Of a stretch of DNA of 64,000 nucleotides, positions 16,713 to 25,980 are shown piece after piece. The stretch is from assembly GCA_958295885.1 (NCBI GenBank), contig OY282380.1, positions 620,001-684,000 on the forward strand, given 5' to 3'. Within the stretch, counting starts at the first letter, position 1; the number at the start of each line of letters is the position of its first letter. Both the position numbers and the translations under genes were made by a program. This stretch comes from Arenicellales bacterium (GTDB taxonomy: Bacteria; Pseudomonadota; Gammaproteobacteria; Arenicellales; JAJDZL01). Under the pieces are notes generated by a model. That model saw only the letters and a program-made list of their open reading frames with translations, was not told the DNA's origin and did no database searches.

Positions 16713-19163
16713 TCAGAACCGCATGTTGAGGGTTACGAAGAAGGTGCGTCCCCAGCCGGCCGCACGCGGCCCGTCGGTTAAGGAGGGATTCGCGGTGTTC
16801 GTAGAGAGCTTCGCGTCGGTGACGTTGTACACGCCTGCGGTTACCCGCATGTTTTCGTATCCCCATGGCTCTTTCCAGTCGAGCGTCAAGTCGTGGCCGA
16901 CCCAGGAATCAAACCGTCCACCGTTTCGACTCTCAATCTCATCGCGGTAATTCAAGGCCCAGAAAGCAGTGAGGTTGCCGCGGCCGACCGAGGTCACGAT
17001 ACGCACGGCATTGCGCGGGAGCAGGGTCAGCCCTTTGCTCCTGGCGACGTAGCGCCAGAACCCGCGCATTGCGACGAATCCCGAATCAGTCTCCACGCGA
17101 GTTCCGAACCGGGTGTTGAGTCCTGAGACTTCGTTGTTAACAATGTTCTCAAATCTATCGTGGATGGTGATTTGTCCGGCCGTGCGCTCGATGCAGCTGC
17201 TACCTCCACCCGGCGGGCACTCGGGATGGTTCAGTATCGCCGAGGTGGCAGTTTGCAGCCCCGGCAAATCCGAGGTGGTGAGCCGGTACCAGTCGGCGAT
17301 GAAGTAGGACGGCCCCGTGCGGACCCCGAAGCCGATGGAACTCCTCTCCGACTCCGACGGCTTGAGCTCGGGGTTGCCGCCAATGTTGCGCGTCACCTGC
17401 CGGTAATTTGTGTCGCACGTGCGCGGCGGCGGTCCGCTCTCTGGGACACAGCGAACATAAGGGTGGTCCTGGGTCTCGGTGCTGTACAGGTGGAACATGG
17501 AAGGTGCCTCGTCGCCCGTGCTCGACGAGGCGCGCAACGTTACAATGTCACTCAGGTGATACTCAGTCCCGAGGCGCCATGCGCGCAGCTTGCCGACGTC
17601 GCTGTAGTCGTCAACCCGCGCTGCGGTCCTTACGTCCAGTGAGTCGGCAAAGGGCAGAGACACTTCAGCGAAGGCCCCCTTCGTACTGCGCTCACCGGCG
17701 TAGCTCGTGCCACCAGACCCGAGTACGCCGTCTACGCTGCGGGTCCGGCCGTCGCTTGCCCGGAACTCAAGCAGGCGGTGGGCCTCCACGTCGGCGAATT
17801 CGACCCCTGCAGTCCATGCCGTGCTGCGCTCGCCGAAGCCCGGCCCGGTGCCTTCAAGCGCGAAACGCGAGCCCAGGTATTTCCAGCCGTAGTCTTCATT
17901 CTCGCGAAGACTGCTCCTCTCGATCGCTTCCTGGTGGTCCGGGTTCTTCGACAGCGGATCGGTCAGGTCATACCTTCCGGCCGCGATCTCTTGCCTGATG
18001 ATCTCGGCATCCACGAAGGTGACGCCCGTCACCAAGCCGTCCAACCTATTGGCGCTGATGCGGGCGTCGTAGCCGAGGCCTTCGGTGATTCGGCCCTTGA
18101 TGCTTGCTGAGACATCGTGCTCCTCGTATTTCGACTTCCAGTCTCGGTTGCCATGACCGATGAAACGGTGACCGACCGCGAAAAAGTCTTCATTCGTCGC
18201 TTGGAACATTGGGTCGGCATTTCTTGCCGATTCGTTAATAGAGGTGAGCAGGCTCTCGCTTGGGGAGACAGCGAAAACATCGACCGACGGTGCATAGCGG
18301 AAAAACCCGCGTCCTTGCGTGACGTTTGCGTCCACATGGAGCTCGGTTTGCTCTCCGATCGGGTGGTTGAGGTTCAGGATTGCGTTCTCCTGCTTGTAGC
18401 TGGCGCTGTCCCACCAGACGTTGCCGTAGGCGTACCCGCAGCCTCTGTCACCCGAGGTGATTCCCGGCGGATTAGTGAGCAGACCGGTATAGCCGAGGGC
18501 CGGGTCGCACTCGCCGAGCGGGACGGTTCTCAATTTGAATTCCCTCGTGTCGAAGATGTAAACGGTATTGCCGCCGACACTCACGTTTTTCGCTTCGGCG
18601 AAACTCCCGCCCTGCTTCCACTCCGAGCGGCTGTGCTCGCGGGAACTGCCGACGATCTCCTGGCGATCAAGGATGTCGACGCCGACGGTCATATGTCCGC
18701 CGGTGCCAATCTTGCCGCCCCATACGACGCTGCCCTGGCGCGCGTCGCCGCCGTCGCGGCTAGGCAATCGGGCGACGGTGCGTACATCGAAGCCATCCAG
18801 ATCCTTCCTTAGCACGAGGTTGAATGCGCCACGTACAGCGGCGTGGCCGTTGATCGTTCCCAGGCTCTCGGCTCTCAGCACTTCAATTCGTTCGACCGCC
18901 GAGAGCGGGAGAGTGTCCAGATTGCTCGCGGTCGTCGCGTAGGGTCGTCCGTTCACCATGACGAGCAGGTTGCGCCCTCCGGTGAAGAAGTAGCGGAGGA
19001 TGCCCGTGTCGAGCATCTCGCCAAATGTCTGGGCTCCGGATCGCTCGATGAAACTGCGGTCATACTCGGCGATGATCTGCGGGGCTGGGCCAAGCGCGTC
19101 GGCATGGATTTGACTCACCGAAAGCACAGCGGTTGCGGCGAGAGCTGCGAGTAATTTTCTCAT
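16713..19163 (-). CDS. TonB-dependent outer membrane receptor
   Basis: This 816-residue protein starts at ATG 19163 after a GGAG Shine-Dalgarno and has a signal peptide (MRKLLAALAATAVLSVSQIHA). The plug domain follows (FIERSGAQTFGEMLDTGI, LVMVNGRPYA, PLSAVERIEVLRAESLGTINGHAAVRGAFNLVLRKD pattern). The 22-strand barrel ends in the terminal Phe motif FFVTLNMRF. Such receptors import siderophores, glycans or other large nutrients using TonB energy. The ligand is unknown and no transport partner genes adjoin it. The gene is visibly more GC-rich than the core genes and lies between an IS4 element and a dead transposase, which suggests acquisition by transfer. Confidence 0.9.
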   Translation of the reverse strand: MRKLLAALAATAVLSVSQIHADALGPAPQIIAEYDRSFIERSGAQTFGEMLDTGILRYFFTGGRNLLVMVNGRPYATTASNLDTLPLSAVERIEVLRAESLGTINGHAAVRGAFNLVLRKDLDGFDVRTVARLPSRDGGDARQGSVVWGGKIGTGGHMTVGVDILDRQEIVGSSREHSRSEWKQGGSFAEAKNVSVGGNTVYIFDTREFKLRTVPLGECDPALGYTGLLTNPPGITSGDRGCGYAYGNVWWDSASYKQENAILNLNHPIGEQTELHVDANVTQGRGFFRYAPSVDVFAVSPSESLLTSINESARNADPMFQATNEDFFAVGHRFIGHGNRDWKSKYEEHDVSASIKGRITEGLGYDARISANRLDGLVTGVTFVDAEIIRQEIAAGRYDLTDPLSKNPDHQEAIERSSLRENEDYGWKYLGSRFALEGTGPGFGERSTAWTAGVEFADVEAHRLLEFRASDGRTRSVDGVLGSGGTSYAGERSTKGAFAEVSLPFADSLDVRTAARVDDYSDVGKLRAWRLGTEYHLSDIVTLRASSSTGDEAPSMFHLYSTETQDHPYVRCVPESGPPPRTCDTNYRQVTRNIGGNPELKPSESERSSIGFGVRTGPSYFIADWYRLTTSDLPGLQTATSAILNHPECPPGGGSSCIERTAGQITIHDRFENIVNNEVSGLNTRFGTRVETDSGFVAMRGFWRYVARSKGLTLLPRNAVRIVTSVGRGNLTAFWALNYRDEIESRNGGRFDSWVGHDLTLDWKEPWGYENMRVTAGVYNVTDAKLSTNTANPSLTDGPRAAGWGRTFFVTLNMRF

Positions 19164-19790
19164 TGTAGATTCTCCGATCCCTTCTTGGGTGTAACCAATT
19201 GTTCTCCGAGCTGGTCTTGGTGGTCGTCTGCGCTCTTGAGCATCTGATGACAAACATATGCTCGATCGGATGCGTGCCCGAACTGTTGCGCTAGTATCGG
19301 AACAGCACCGCCGACCGTTCCTGTCCGGCGATCAGTGCGTCGACTCTCACATTGATTGAGCCTATGCGGTAATGTTCTTGCCTGGGCAGCACAGGCTCCG
19401 CGTGTCACGGTCCAGTTCGTCACCGTTTAGCTCTTGGTTAAGACCTAAGCTCACGAAGTTGGATTATAAACTTTTATGGAGCATTGGAAACGCCACAAGC
19501 ACCCAAATCCAAGAATAGGAATGACATGCTAGAAAAAAGCCATTTACAATTAAAGTGTTAAAAACTACTTCAGTAAATCAGGCAGAACTGAGGAATGGAT
19601 GTCAGTGGACGGAGTGCTGTGCGATTAAGTGCAAGCGTGAGGTAGAGAACGAATTGAGACATTTTGGTAACTGCTAACTTTGGGGCGCGGCGGGTGTTTC
19701 TAGGACCATGATTTCGGAGACCAGCCCGGTGTCGGCCTCGAACTTGAACAGCTGTGGGAGAAATCGTGAAAAGTTCCATGCACTGGGCAG
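19164..19790. other. Intergenic interval upstream of the TonB receptor
   Basis: No supported gene. The part next to the receptor should carry its promoter but no clear -35/-10 pair stands out. Bases of about 19600-19790 are GC-rich and may be the rest of the transposase wreck on the right. Confidence 0.4.
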
Positions 19791-20156
19791 TTAGGAACGA
19801 AGCGGCGGGATTTGTTCGGTGACGCTCTGCACCCGGCCCTGCTGATCGTATTGCTGTGAATTTTTCGGCAGGCTCTGCAGTGGCAGTGGGCTGAAGCCGC
19901 AAAGCTGTGCCAGCTGCACGTTTCGAGTCAGTTACCGTAGCAGATAATTCACCGAGTAATGCCTGAACGCGACGCCTGCAATCATGGCCCGGAACAGGGT
20001 TCGGATCGGATAGTCGTTGCGGCCGCGGCCGCGCCGAGACTCAGGTTGCGCGATAAAATTTTGGTACGGCAAGTGCTCGAGAATCAGTATCAAGCGCTGC
20101 GGTTCCAGCATGTCATCGGTTTCCCAGGCAAAAGGATGTGGATTGTATTGGGACAT
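19791..20156 (-). pseudogene. Transposase N-terminal fragment (DUF772-type), interrupted by a nonsense codon
   Basis: From ATG 20156 the frame reads MSQYNPHPFAWETDDMLEPQ, then RGRGRNDYPIRTLFRAMIAGVAF, typical of the N-terminal DUF772 domain of IS1182/IS5-like transposases. It stops at TAA (19932-19934) after VNYLLR. The same frame then continues for 46 codons with LTRNVQLAQLCGFSPLPLQ, the expected next stretch of the protein, before a second stop at 19791. The simplest reading is a GAA-to-TAA nonsense mutation followed by truncation. The catalytic core is absent. Confidence 0.75.
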
Positions 20157-20762
20157 ATCGAAATCCCTTCGTGTGGTTTGATTTGTGGTTTGGTTTTGTC
20201 CTGATCTATCTTGCAAAAGCTGGCGAATGGAAACCGTAACTTAATGATAATATATGTTAATATATAAATATACAGATTGACTTCGAGGAAACCGACGAAG
20301 TGCCTTTTACAGACTGGGGCAGACTCGGCGCGAATACCGGAAAACAGCACAGAACTGCGTTTAACTTGGATAAATTAGATTTCCATCCCTGGATTTATTC
20401 AATCAAATCAAATAGCTTCTGACAGAGCAACTGCCTCATGCAAATGGTCCAACAAAGAGAGCGACTTAAATTTGAATCTCGCTACTCATTGACGTTTTTG
20501 AATAAATTCAACGCACCGAAAATTTACTGCCACAAAATTCAACCCGATTTGAGATACATATTGATTGTGTAATGATTTGGCCCTTTTGTTTTTCGGAAAT
20601 CATGCAGATGTACCGTTCTGCTCAAATCGGATTCCATGCTGACTCAATTCAAATTTCTTATATTGATGTTAGAATTGAACAGTTAATTGGGAATCCGGCG
20701 AATCTCTTCAGATTAAAGTCGGTAAATTCGCTCAAGCCATATTAAAAAATTTTCGACAACTT
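20157..20762. other. AT-rich intergenic interval
   Basis: No gene is visible. A short GC-richer stretch at about 20280-20360 may be transposon debris. The right end leads into the promoter of the periplasmic nucleosidase gene. Confidence 0.4.
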
Positions 20763-20791
20763 TTGACTTCTGCATACATGTATGAAATTAT
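20763..20791 (+). promoter_or_regulatory. Candidate sigma-70 promoter of the nucleosidase gene
   Basis: TTGACT at 20763-20768 and AATTAT at 20786-20791 are separated by 17 bases, close to the sigma-70 consensus spacing. The ATG follows 28 bases later. The -10 box is only partly consensus. Confidence 0.4.
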
Positions 20792-20818
20792 GTCCAAGGC
20801 ACCGTTAGGCACACAACA

Positions 20819-21748
20819 ATGAGAACGACTAGTCCAAGGAACTTGCTCGCTGCATGCCTGGTCCTGATACTGTCAGGCTGGACCTTGCAAGCAAGCGCGC
20901 ACGAAATTTACGACAATGTTCCGCGCACAGCGGTGGTTTCAGCTTTTCCTCCGGAACTGACCCTTCTCAAGCGTGAAATCAATGACGATGCCGTCTATTC
21001 GGAAAACGGCGTTGAATTTACCGTGGGTCAATTAATAGGACACGACGTCGTGTTGTTTCTAACTGGAGTCAGTGTCGTAAACGCGACGATGACGATACAG
21101 CTTGCCCTCGACAGCTTCAATATTAAACGCATCATATTCTCTGGAATCGCCGGTGGGGTAAATCCTCAGCTCAACATTGGAGACGTGGTTGTGGCTGACC
21201 GCTGGGGCCAATATCTCGAAATGCTATTTGCACGTGAAGTTGATGACGGTTGGGTCAAACCACCATTTTTCGAGTATCCGTACGCCAACTTTGGCATGAT
21301 GTTTCCACGCTCGGTGGATGTGCAGAAGGAAGCCCAGAGTGAACAGGAAACCCGATTTTGGTTTCCTGTAGACCAATCCATGCTGGAGGAATTCCAAAAA
21401 TCTGTTGATGATATCGTGCTCAAACGATGTACGCCTGAGAATGTGTGTTTGGAACAGACACCCAGAATCATCGTAGGAGGTTCCGGTGTGTCGGGAGGCG
21501 CGTTCATTGACAATGCAGAATTCAGAAAATATGTATTTGATACATTTGGTGCCAGCGTACTGGACATGGAAAGCGCTCCGGCAGCTCATGTGGCATATGC
21601 GAACGATGTTCCATTCATCGCCGTTCGAAGCTTATCCGACTTGGCGGGCGGGGAAGAAGGTCCAAATCAGATTCAAACTTTTTTTGCTCTTGCTGCTGAC
21701 AACGCTGCTGCCGTCGTATTGGCGCTGTTGGCTTCACTGCCGAAGTAG
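20819..21748 (+). CDS. Periplasmic phosphorylase-superfamily nucleosidase (MTA/SAH nucleosidase-like)
   Basis: The 309-residue protein has a signal peptide ending near ASAHE (residues 1-27), followed by a PNP_UDP/MTAN-like domain. Visible motifs are AVVSAFPPELTLLKREI, LTGVSVVNATMTIQLALD, RIIFSGIAGGVNPQLNIGDVVV, and VLDMESAPAAHVAYANDVPFIAVRSLSDLAG, which carries the ribose-binding Met-Glu and the catalytic Asp. It should cleave purine nucleosides or methylthioadenosine. Cytosolic MTAN is about 230 residues, and the leader indicates action in the periplasm, probably nucleoside scavenging. It appears to be a single-gene unit. Confidence 0.85.
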   Translation: MRTTSPRNLLAACLVLILSGWTLQASAHEIYDNVPRTAVVSAFPPELTLLKREINDDAVYSENGVEFTVGQLIGHDVVLFLTGVSVVNATMTIQLALDSFNIKRIIFSGIAGGVNPQLNIGDVVVADRWGQYLEMLFAREVDDGWVKPPFFEYPYANFGMMFPRSVDVQKEAQSEQETRFWFPVDQSMLEEFQKSVDDIVLKRCTPENVCLEQTPRIIVGGSGVSGGAFIDNAEFRKYVFDTFGASVLDMESAPAAHVAYANDVPFIAVRSLSDLAGGEEGPNQIQTFFALAADNAAAVVLALLASLPK

Positions 21749-21982
21749 AGTGTGAAGAGTTTCGTTCGCTGACTGATCAACTGCTGAGCCGCTGGCTTTC
21801 CAAATTGCAGGTTTTAAATCAACTGTTGTCGCAGGTTAAAGAAACTTATAGCGTGATGGGGCAGTCAACATACATGTCATCAAGGTCCATTGAGCGCAGA
21901 TTGACAATTCAGGATGCAATCTGAAATGAGGCATGCTGTATAACATCTTTTTTATTGCTTCCAAACTAAACCGTTAATTGTC

Positions 21983-23656
21983 ATGCCATTGACTGAAGCG
22001 TCTCCCTACAAAGTTTTAACTGGCTGCACCAATCTTTATGCTGATTCTTCAAAAGATCGATTTAGGATTGGAATTCCGCTGAAGGCAAACATTGCCGCAG
22101 ATACGGTAGGACTCTTCGCCAAGGGGGAAAAAGCAGACCATACCGCACACATTCACGAGCGATTGGATGGCACGATTGAGTCATACACATTTGCCGAACT
22201 TGACCGGCTCGCATGCAGATTCGCACACTGTCTGACTGAACTTGGCGTAAAACGAGGAGAGCCCGTCGTTATCCACACTGCACAGACTCCACAGACGGGC
22301 ATCGCACACTTGGCGATTTACAAAATTGGTGCGGTCGCCCTCACGATGTCTCACCTATACGGAAACAAAGCGGTTTGCCATGTGCTTGCTGATTCCAGAG
22401 CCAGAGTGATTGTCACCAACTCAGCTTACTGGTCAGACCTGCGTACAATCGCGAAATCTGTTCCCGATTTGGAGCACTTTATTGTCTGTGGAGAACCGGT
22501 GGGGAATGAAATAGACTTTGACGACTGCATCGCCAGTCAACCGGATTATTTTGAACCTGTGACTACGGCAACTGAAGAGCCCGCGATCTTGATGTATACC
22601 TCAGGGTCAACGGGCATGCCGAAAGGACTCCTTCATTCTCATCGAATAATTCATGCCTATGTTCCATCGCTGTCGCTTGTATACAACTTGGAATTGGATC
22701 ACCCCAATGCAATCTTTTGGAGTCCTGCTGACTGGGCGTGGGTCGGCGGCCTGCTGGATTTGGTGCTTCCTGCCTGGCAGCATGGCCAGACTGTCATTTC
22801 AACCATGCAGCGTTTTTCTGCGAAGTGGGCCTTTGAGTTTATGGAAAAACATCAGGTTACACACTCATTTATGACGCCCACCGCACTCAAACGCCTCGCT
22901 GAAATTCGACACCCCAGAAAAAAATGGAACTTGGCGATGCGGGTCATCTGTACCGGAGGAGAAAGCCTGCCGGGTGATGTGATGCGCTGGGCAAATGAAG
23001 AGTTTCAGATAGTCTGCAACGAATTTTACGGATTGACTGAATTCAATCACATGGTAGGGTGCTGTCAAGCCTTGTTCCCCACGATCCCTGGTTCAATGGG
23101 ATTGGCTTTTCCAGGAAGAACGGTTGCCATAATTGATGAAATGGGAGTGGAACAGCCCGACGGTAAAGTTGGTGAAATCGCTTCATGGCGACCGCATGAT
23201 CCAAGTCTGTTTCTAGGTTACTGGGGGAATTTAGGAGTTCCAAAACACATGAAATTGGGGAACTGGCTGCGCTCTGGAGATCTCGCAGTAAGAGACGGAA
23301 ATGGATATTTCTGGTATCACGGGCGAAACGATGACCTGATTAAGAGCGCAGGGTATCGTATCGGGCCGAATGAAGTCGAAGACGCGCTGGTATCACACCC
23401 GGATGTCGCTGAAGCCGCCGTAGTTGCCAAGCCTGATCGTGAACGAGGTTCCATTGTCATGGCCTATGTGCGTCTGATGGCGGGAGCCGAAGAAAGCGGG
23501 AAAACCAGGCGAATGCTGCAGGACTATGTCAAACAGAATTTGGCGTATTACAAATACCCCAGAGAAATTGAGTTTGTGGATTCGTTCCCTCTTACCAGCT
23601 CGGGGAAAATTCGGCGAAATGTACTTCGAGCAAGGGCTGCTGAATCCTCCCAATGA
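21983..23656 (+). CDS. AMP-dependent acyl-CoA synthetase/ligase
   Basis: This 557-residue adenylate-forming enzyme has the P-loop YTSGSTGMPKG (205-215), the motif EFYGLTEFNHMVGC, the hinge and motif LRSGDLAVRDGNGYFWYHGRNDDLIKSAGYRIGP and the C-terminal lysine motif LTSSGKIRRNVLR. It activates a carboxylate to acyl-AMP and then acyl-CoA. The overall layout matches the acetyl/medium-chain (ACS-like) branch, but the substrate cannot be set from sequence alone. It stands alone on the plus strand. Confidence 0.9.
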   Translation: MPLTEASPYKVLTGCTNLYADSSKDRFRIGIPLKANIAADTVGLFAKGEKADHTAHIHERLDGTIESYTFAELDRLACRFAHCLTELGVKRGEPVVIHTAQTPQTGIAHLAIYKIGAVALTMSHLYGNKAVCHVLADSRARVIVTNSAYWSDLRTIAKSVPDLEHFIVCGEPVGNEIDFDDCIASQPDYFEPVTTATEEPAILMYTSGSTGMPKGLLHSHRIIHAYVPSLSLVYNLELDHPNAIFWSPADWAWVGGLLDLVLPAWQHGQTVISTMQRFSAKWAFEFMEKHQVTHSFMTPTALKRLAEIRHPRKKWNLAMRVICTGGESLPGDVMRWANEEFQIVCNEFYGLTEFNHMVGCCQALFPTIPGSMGLAFPGRTVAIIDEMGVEQPDGKVGEIASWRPHDPSLFLGYWGNLGVPKHMKLGNWLRSGDLAVRDGNGYFWYHGRNDDLIKSAGYRIGPNEVEDALVSHPDVAEAAVVAKPDRERGSIVMAYVRLMAGAEESGKTRRMLQDYVKQNLAYYKYPREIEFVDSFPLTSSGKIRRNVLRARAAESSQ

Positions 23657-23814
23657 CTTCGGCGCGTCAACGAAACCGAAATCTCAACCCCCAGATCAGA
23701 GTCATATCCCATCAGCTGACTTATTGCTCGAAAAAAGCCACTTGAGAATTGGGAATTTCAGGGATAACTTGACACACCAACAGCGATTAGAAAAATCCCC
23801 CTTTAATCAGAATT

Positions 23815-24012
23815 TTAGCTGCTGATTGATTCTTTTGAAATAGCAGCTTTAGTTTCAGCTATCCGTTTTTTATTCACTCGGCCGAATGCCCGAACAAGTT
23901 CTTTGGGTTCAGATGGCATGTCTTGATGTCGTTTCGATTCTGACGGATGCTTGGGAAGCGACTTAGAACTAAGATTTAAATTCCCAGCCGGATTCTTCTT
24001 TAATGCTACCAT
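23815..24012 (-). CDS. Small basic hypothetical protein
   Basis: A 65-residue Lys/Ser/Pro-rich ORF with GGAAAGAG just before ATG 24012. It is mostly disordered by composition and I recognise no family. It ends before the acyl-CoA synthetase and lies downstream of the retropepsin-like gene on the same strand, so it could be the last gene of that small operon. Confidence 0.35.
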   Translation of the reverse strand: MVALKKNPAGNLNLSSKSLPKHPSESKRHQDMPSEPKELVRAFGRVNKKRIAETKAAISKESISS

Positions 24013-24046
24013 CTCTTTCCGCGTGGTTTGATTAGCTCAAGTTCTT

Positions 24047-24514
24047 TCAACTGCTCAAAATTAAATTATCAGAATATAGTGTTATATGAAAGTGGTGAAT
24101 GAAATCCATTCCGACCAATACATCGTGGTTAGCAGGGTTATATGGGAGTTCGCCGACTTCCAAGTTTGATCCACGCATAACATTCTGATGACCTATCGTG
24201 CCACCTGGTAATCTGACAAAATTTGAAATTGGTATACCAAGTCGAACCATATATTTATTTGTGTTGATGGTATTTCCATCGGCAACGGTGATATTCAAAC
24301 TACCTATTGGGACCAATCCAACTTCAGATTCAACCTTTTCGGTTACTAAAGTCATCTGCGCCCCTGTATCCAATAAGGCTTGATAAGAGTGATAGGTTTG
24401 GTTCGACGTGCGACTCGGATCCGAGACTTGAACAGCCAGCAAGATTTGCCGGTTATGAACACTTCCAACAAAAGTAGGCAAGATATATTTCTTGAAGTCT
24501 AATTGTGCAGGCAC
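24047..24514 (-). CDS. Retropepsin-like aspartyl protease family protein
   Basis: The 155-residue protein has a single retroviral-type aspartyl protease domain. The flap-side catalytic motif is ALLDTGAQMTLV (Asp49-Thr-Gly), and the matching hydrophobic-hydrophobic-Gly motif is VLVGMDFI near residue 136. Such proteins act as homodimers. There is no signal peptide or membrane anchor, so it is probably cytosolic. It overlaps the small upstream gene by 16 bases, giving a two-gene unit in which the partner could be a regulator or substrate (inference). Confidence 0.75.
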   Translation of the reverse strand: MPAQLDFKKYILPTFVGSVHNRQILLAVQVSDPSRTSNQTYHSYQALLDTGAQMTLVTEKVESEVGLVPIGSLNITVADGNTINTNKYMVRLGIPISNFVRLPGGTIGHQNVMRGSNLEVGELPYNPANHDVLVGMDFIHHFHITLYSDNLILSS

Positions 24515-24741
24515 AAGGTGTGAATGCCTAATGATATTGGAGTTTCTCCAAAAGTTTGAATCGCAAATTTACCAATTCCAAACTGGTCGCACCCAACTGC
24601 ATAAGCGTCAAACTTATCATTAAATATGGAATTCAAATTTCCATCATGCATCAGTGCAGTGCGACCAAAATTTTCATTTTCCAATTCATCCTTTATTCTG
24701 TTGAAAGCATCGATGTTTTTCTGAAGTACATTCTCTGTCAT
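24499..24741 (-). CDS. Small conserved-type protein paired with the aspartyl protease (DUF5678-like)
   Basis: This 80-residue protein has the pattern NFGRTALMHDGNLNSIFNDKFDAYAVGCDQFGIGKFAIQTFGE. It resembles small DUF5678-like proteins that are often seen next to retropepsin-like genes; this link is from memory. It overlaps the protease gene by 16 bases, which suggests coupled translation. The function is unknown. Confidence 0.6.
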   Translation of the reverse strand: MTENVLQKNIDAFNRIKDELENENFGRTALMHDGNLNSIFNDKFDAYAVGCDQFGIGKFAIQTFGETPISLGIHTLCLHN

Positions 24742-24803
24742 GAGTTCACCTCGTCATTAAGTTTTTATCTATTATACGACCAGTATTTACTACGATGAAA
24801 TGA

Positions 24804-25007
24804 CTAAATTGAACCTGATTCTCGATCCTCAATGTAGTTGAGTGCGTTTCGTAAACAATCTCTGCCATTTTTGAATCGCCCTAAACCTGTATTGCAGCTG
24901 TCGCAGACAAAGTCTCGAATATCCCCAGTGTGGTGACTATGATCAGCAACAATTCTGGCAGTTACGCCAACGAATCTTGCCCGTTGTGTTTTTGCCATAG
25001 ACTCCAT
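24804..25007 (-). pseudogene. Recombination endonuclease VII (HNH-type) C-terminal fragment
   Basis: The 67-residue frame holds IVADHSHHTGDIRDFVCDSCNTGLGRFKN followed by a short helix ending in LNYIEDRES. This is the C-terminal half of phage T4 endonuclease VII-like HNH nucleases (DHxHxTG...C..CN.GLG). The N-terminal half with the first zinc Cys pair is missing. Upstream residues (QMESMAKTQRARF) look like the tail of the adjoining IS1595 transposase in the same frame, so the fragment is probably a junction product. Confidence 0.6.
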
Positions 25008-25010
25008 CTG

Positions 25011-25867
25011 TCAGATCGCATCCATCTCACGGAAATTTTGCCTGCCAGAAAACTCGTTCAAATATCGGCGCAGGTGCTTTGTGCTCATTTGGTTATAAGT
25101 TCCCATGTAACCCCGTTTCAGAATTGCCCACAACGATAAAATACCGTTCACATACGTAATTTCGTTCACAAATTCAACCCTGCCTTCATACACCTTCGCT
25201 TCATCAGGATAAACCTTGAACCTTTCTCAACATTGTCCGCAATAAAACTCTGTAAGGTTTGAATATCCGTACGCAAGACAGGTTTGGTCATCACTTTTAC
25301 TGCTACTTTCCCTCATACGCCCACAACGGCAGTTTTCCCAACCGTTCCCCGTGCTGCATTGAGTTTTTTCGATGCGTGCTTGTTACATTCTTTTCCGCCA
25401 ATAGAAGTCTCGTCAACTTCAACGGCGCCGGTCAGACAATCCAGACATTCCTGGTTCCAAGTTTCTCGAATGCGGTGAATCATGTGCCACGCGCAAGACT
25501 GGCTAATTCCGAGTTCCCTATGTATTTTCATACTGGACACACCTTTGGGGCTTGTGGTCATCATGTATAGTGCTATCGCCCACTTTCGCAGCGGAATCTT
25601 GCTTGCCTGCATAGGCGTACCTGTCTTGATGCTGAAATAACTGCGACAGTCACTACACCAATAAGGCATTGGTTTTTCGTTTGGAACTCCCTTTGTTCGA
25701 GCACTCCCACAGTGACCGCAATACTGTCCATCCTCCCATAAAATAGATTCGAACCATTTCTTGGCGGAAAGTTCATTCGGGAACTTTTCGAATAAATCAA
25801 AAATAGTCAACCCAAGCCTGCTGGAACAACCTGAAAATGTATGTTTTCTTTTCGACATTTTCGACAA
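25011..25867 (-). pseudogene. IS1595-family (ISXO2-like) transposase, frameshifted
   Basis: Bases 25313-25867 encode the N-terminal zinc-ribbon and helix-turn-helix part (FPNELSAKKWFESILWEDG, CGHCGS, PYWCSDCRSYFSIKTGTPMQ, WHMIHRIRE, VEVDETSIGGKE with the first catalytic Asp). The protein then continues in a second frame (LQSFIADNVEKGSRF) and a third (25011-25193: YEGRVEFVNEITYVNGILSLWAILKRGYMGTYNQMSTKHLRRYLNEFSGR pattern). At least two frameshifts and a final TGA are present. The catalytic Glu position reads Leu in GILSLWAILKRG where active relatives have IESFW. The element is dead. Confidence 0.85.
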
Positions 25868-25889
25868 TCCAATGCAATGAGACTGTAAG

Positions 25890-25910
25890 CGACGATATTC
25901 TTGATCGTCG
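25890..25910. other. Short hairpin upstream of the sdh-like operon
   Basis: CGACGAT and ATCGTCG form a perfect 7-bp stem around a seven-base loop, followed by TTTC on the plus strand. It lies between the dead IS1595 gene and the sdhC-like gene and could insulate the operon or serve as an operator; the role is a guess. Confidence 0.35.
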
Positions 25911-25930
25911 TTTCAATGTCAAGTTATCCC

Positions 25931-25936
25931 TATAAT
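25931..25936 (+). promoter_or_regulatory. Candidate -10 box of the sdh-like operon
   Basis: A perfect TATAAT lies 44 bases before the ATG at 25981. No good -35 hexamer is found at 16-18 bases, so an activator or the upstream hairpin region may contribute. Confidence 0.35.
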
Positions 25937-25980
25937 TCCCTAAGATTTAGATGCAATGTTTTATCTAAGATGATCTGAGA

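Noticed and set aside
17408..18812. Several plus-strand frames of 100-231 codons across the TonB receptor
   Set aside because: They are antisense to a complete receptor with signal peptide, plug and terminal Phe; composition is typical of shadows in GC-rich DNA.
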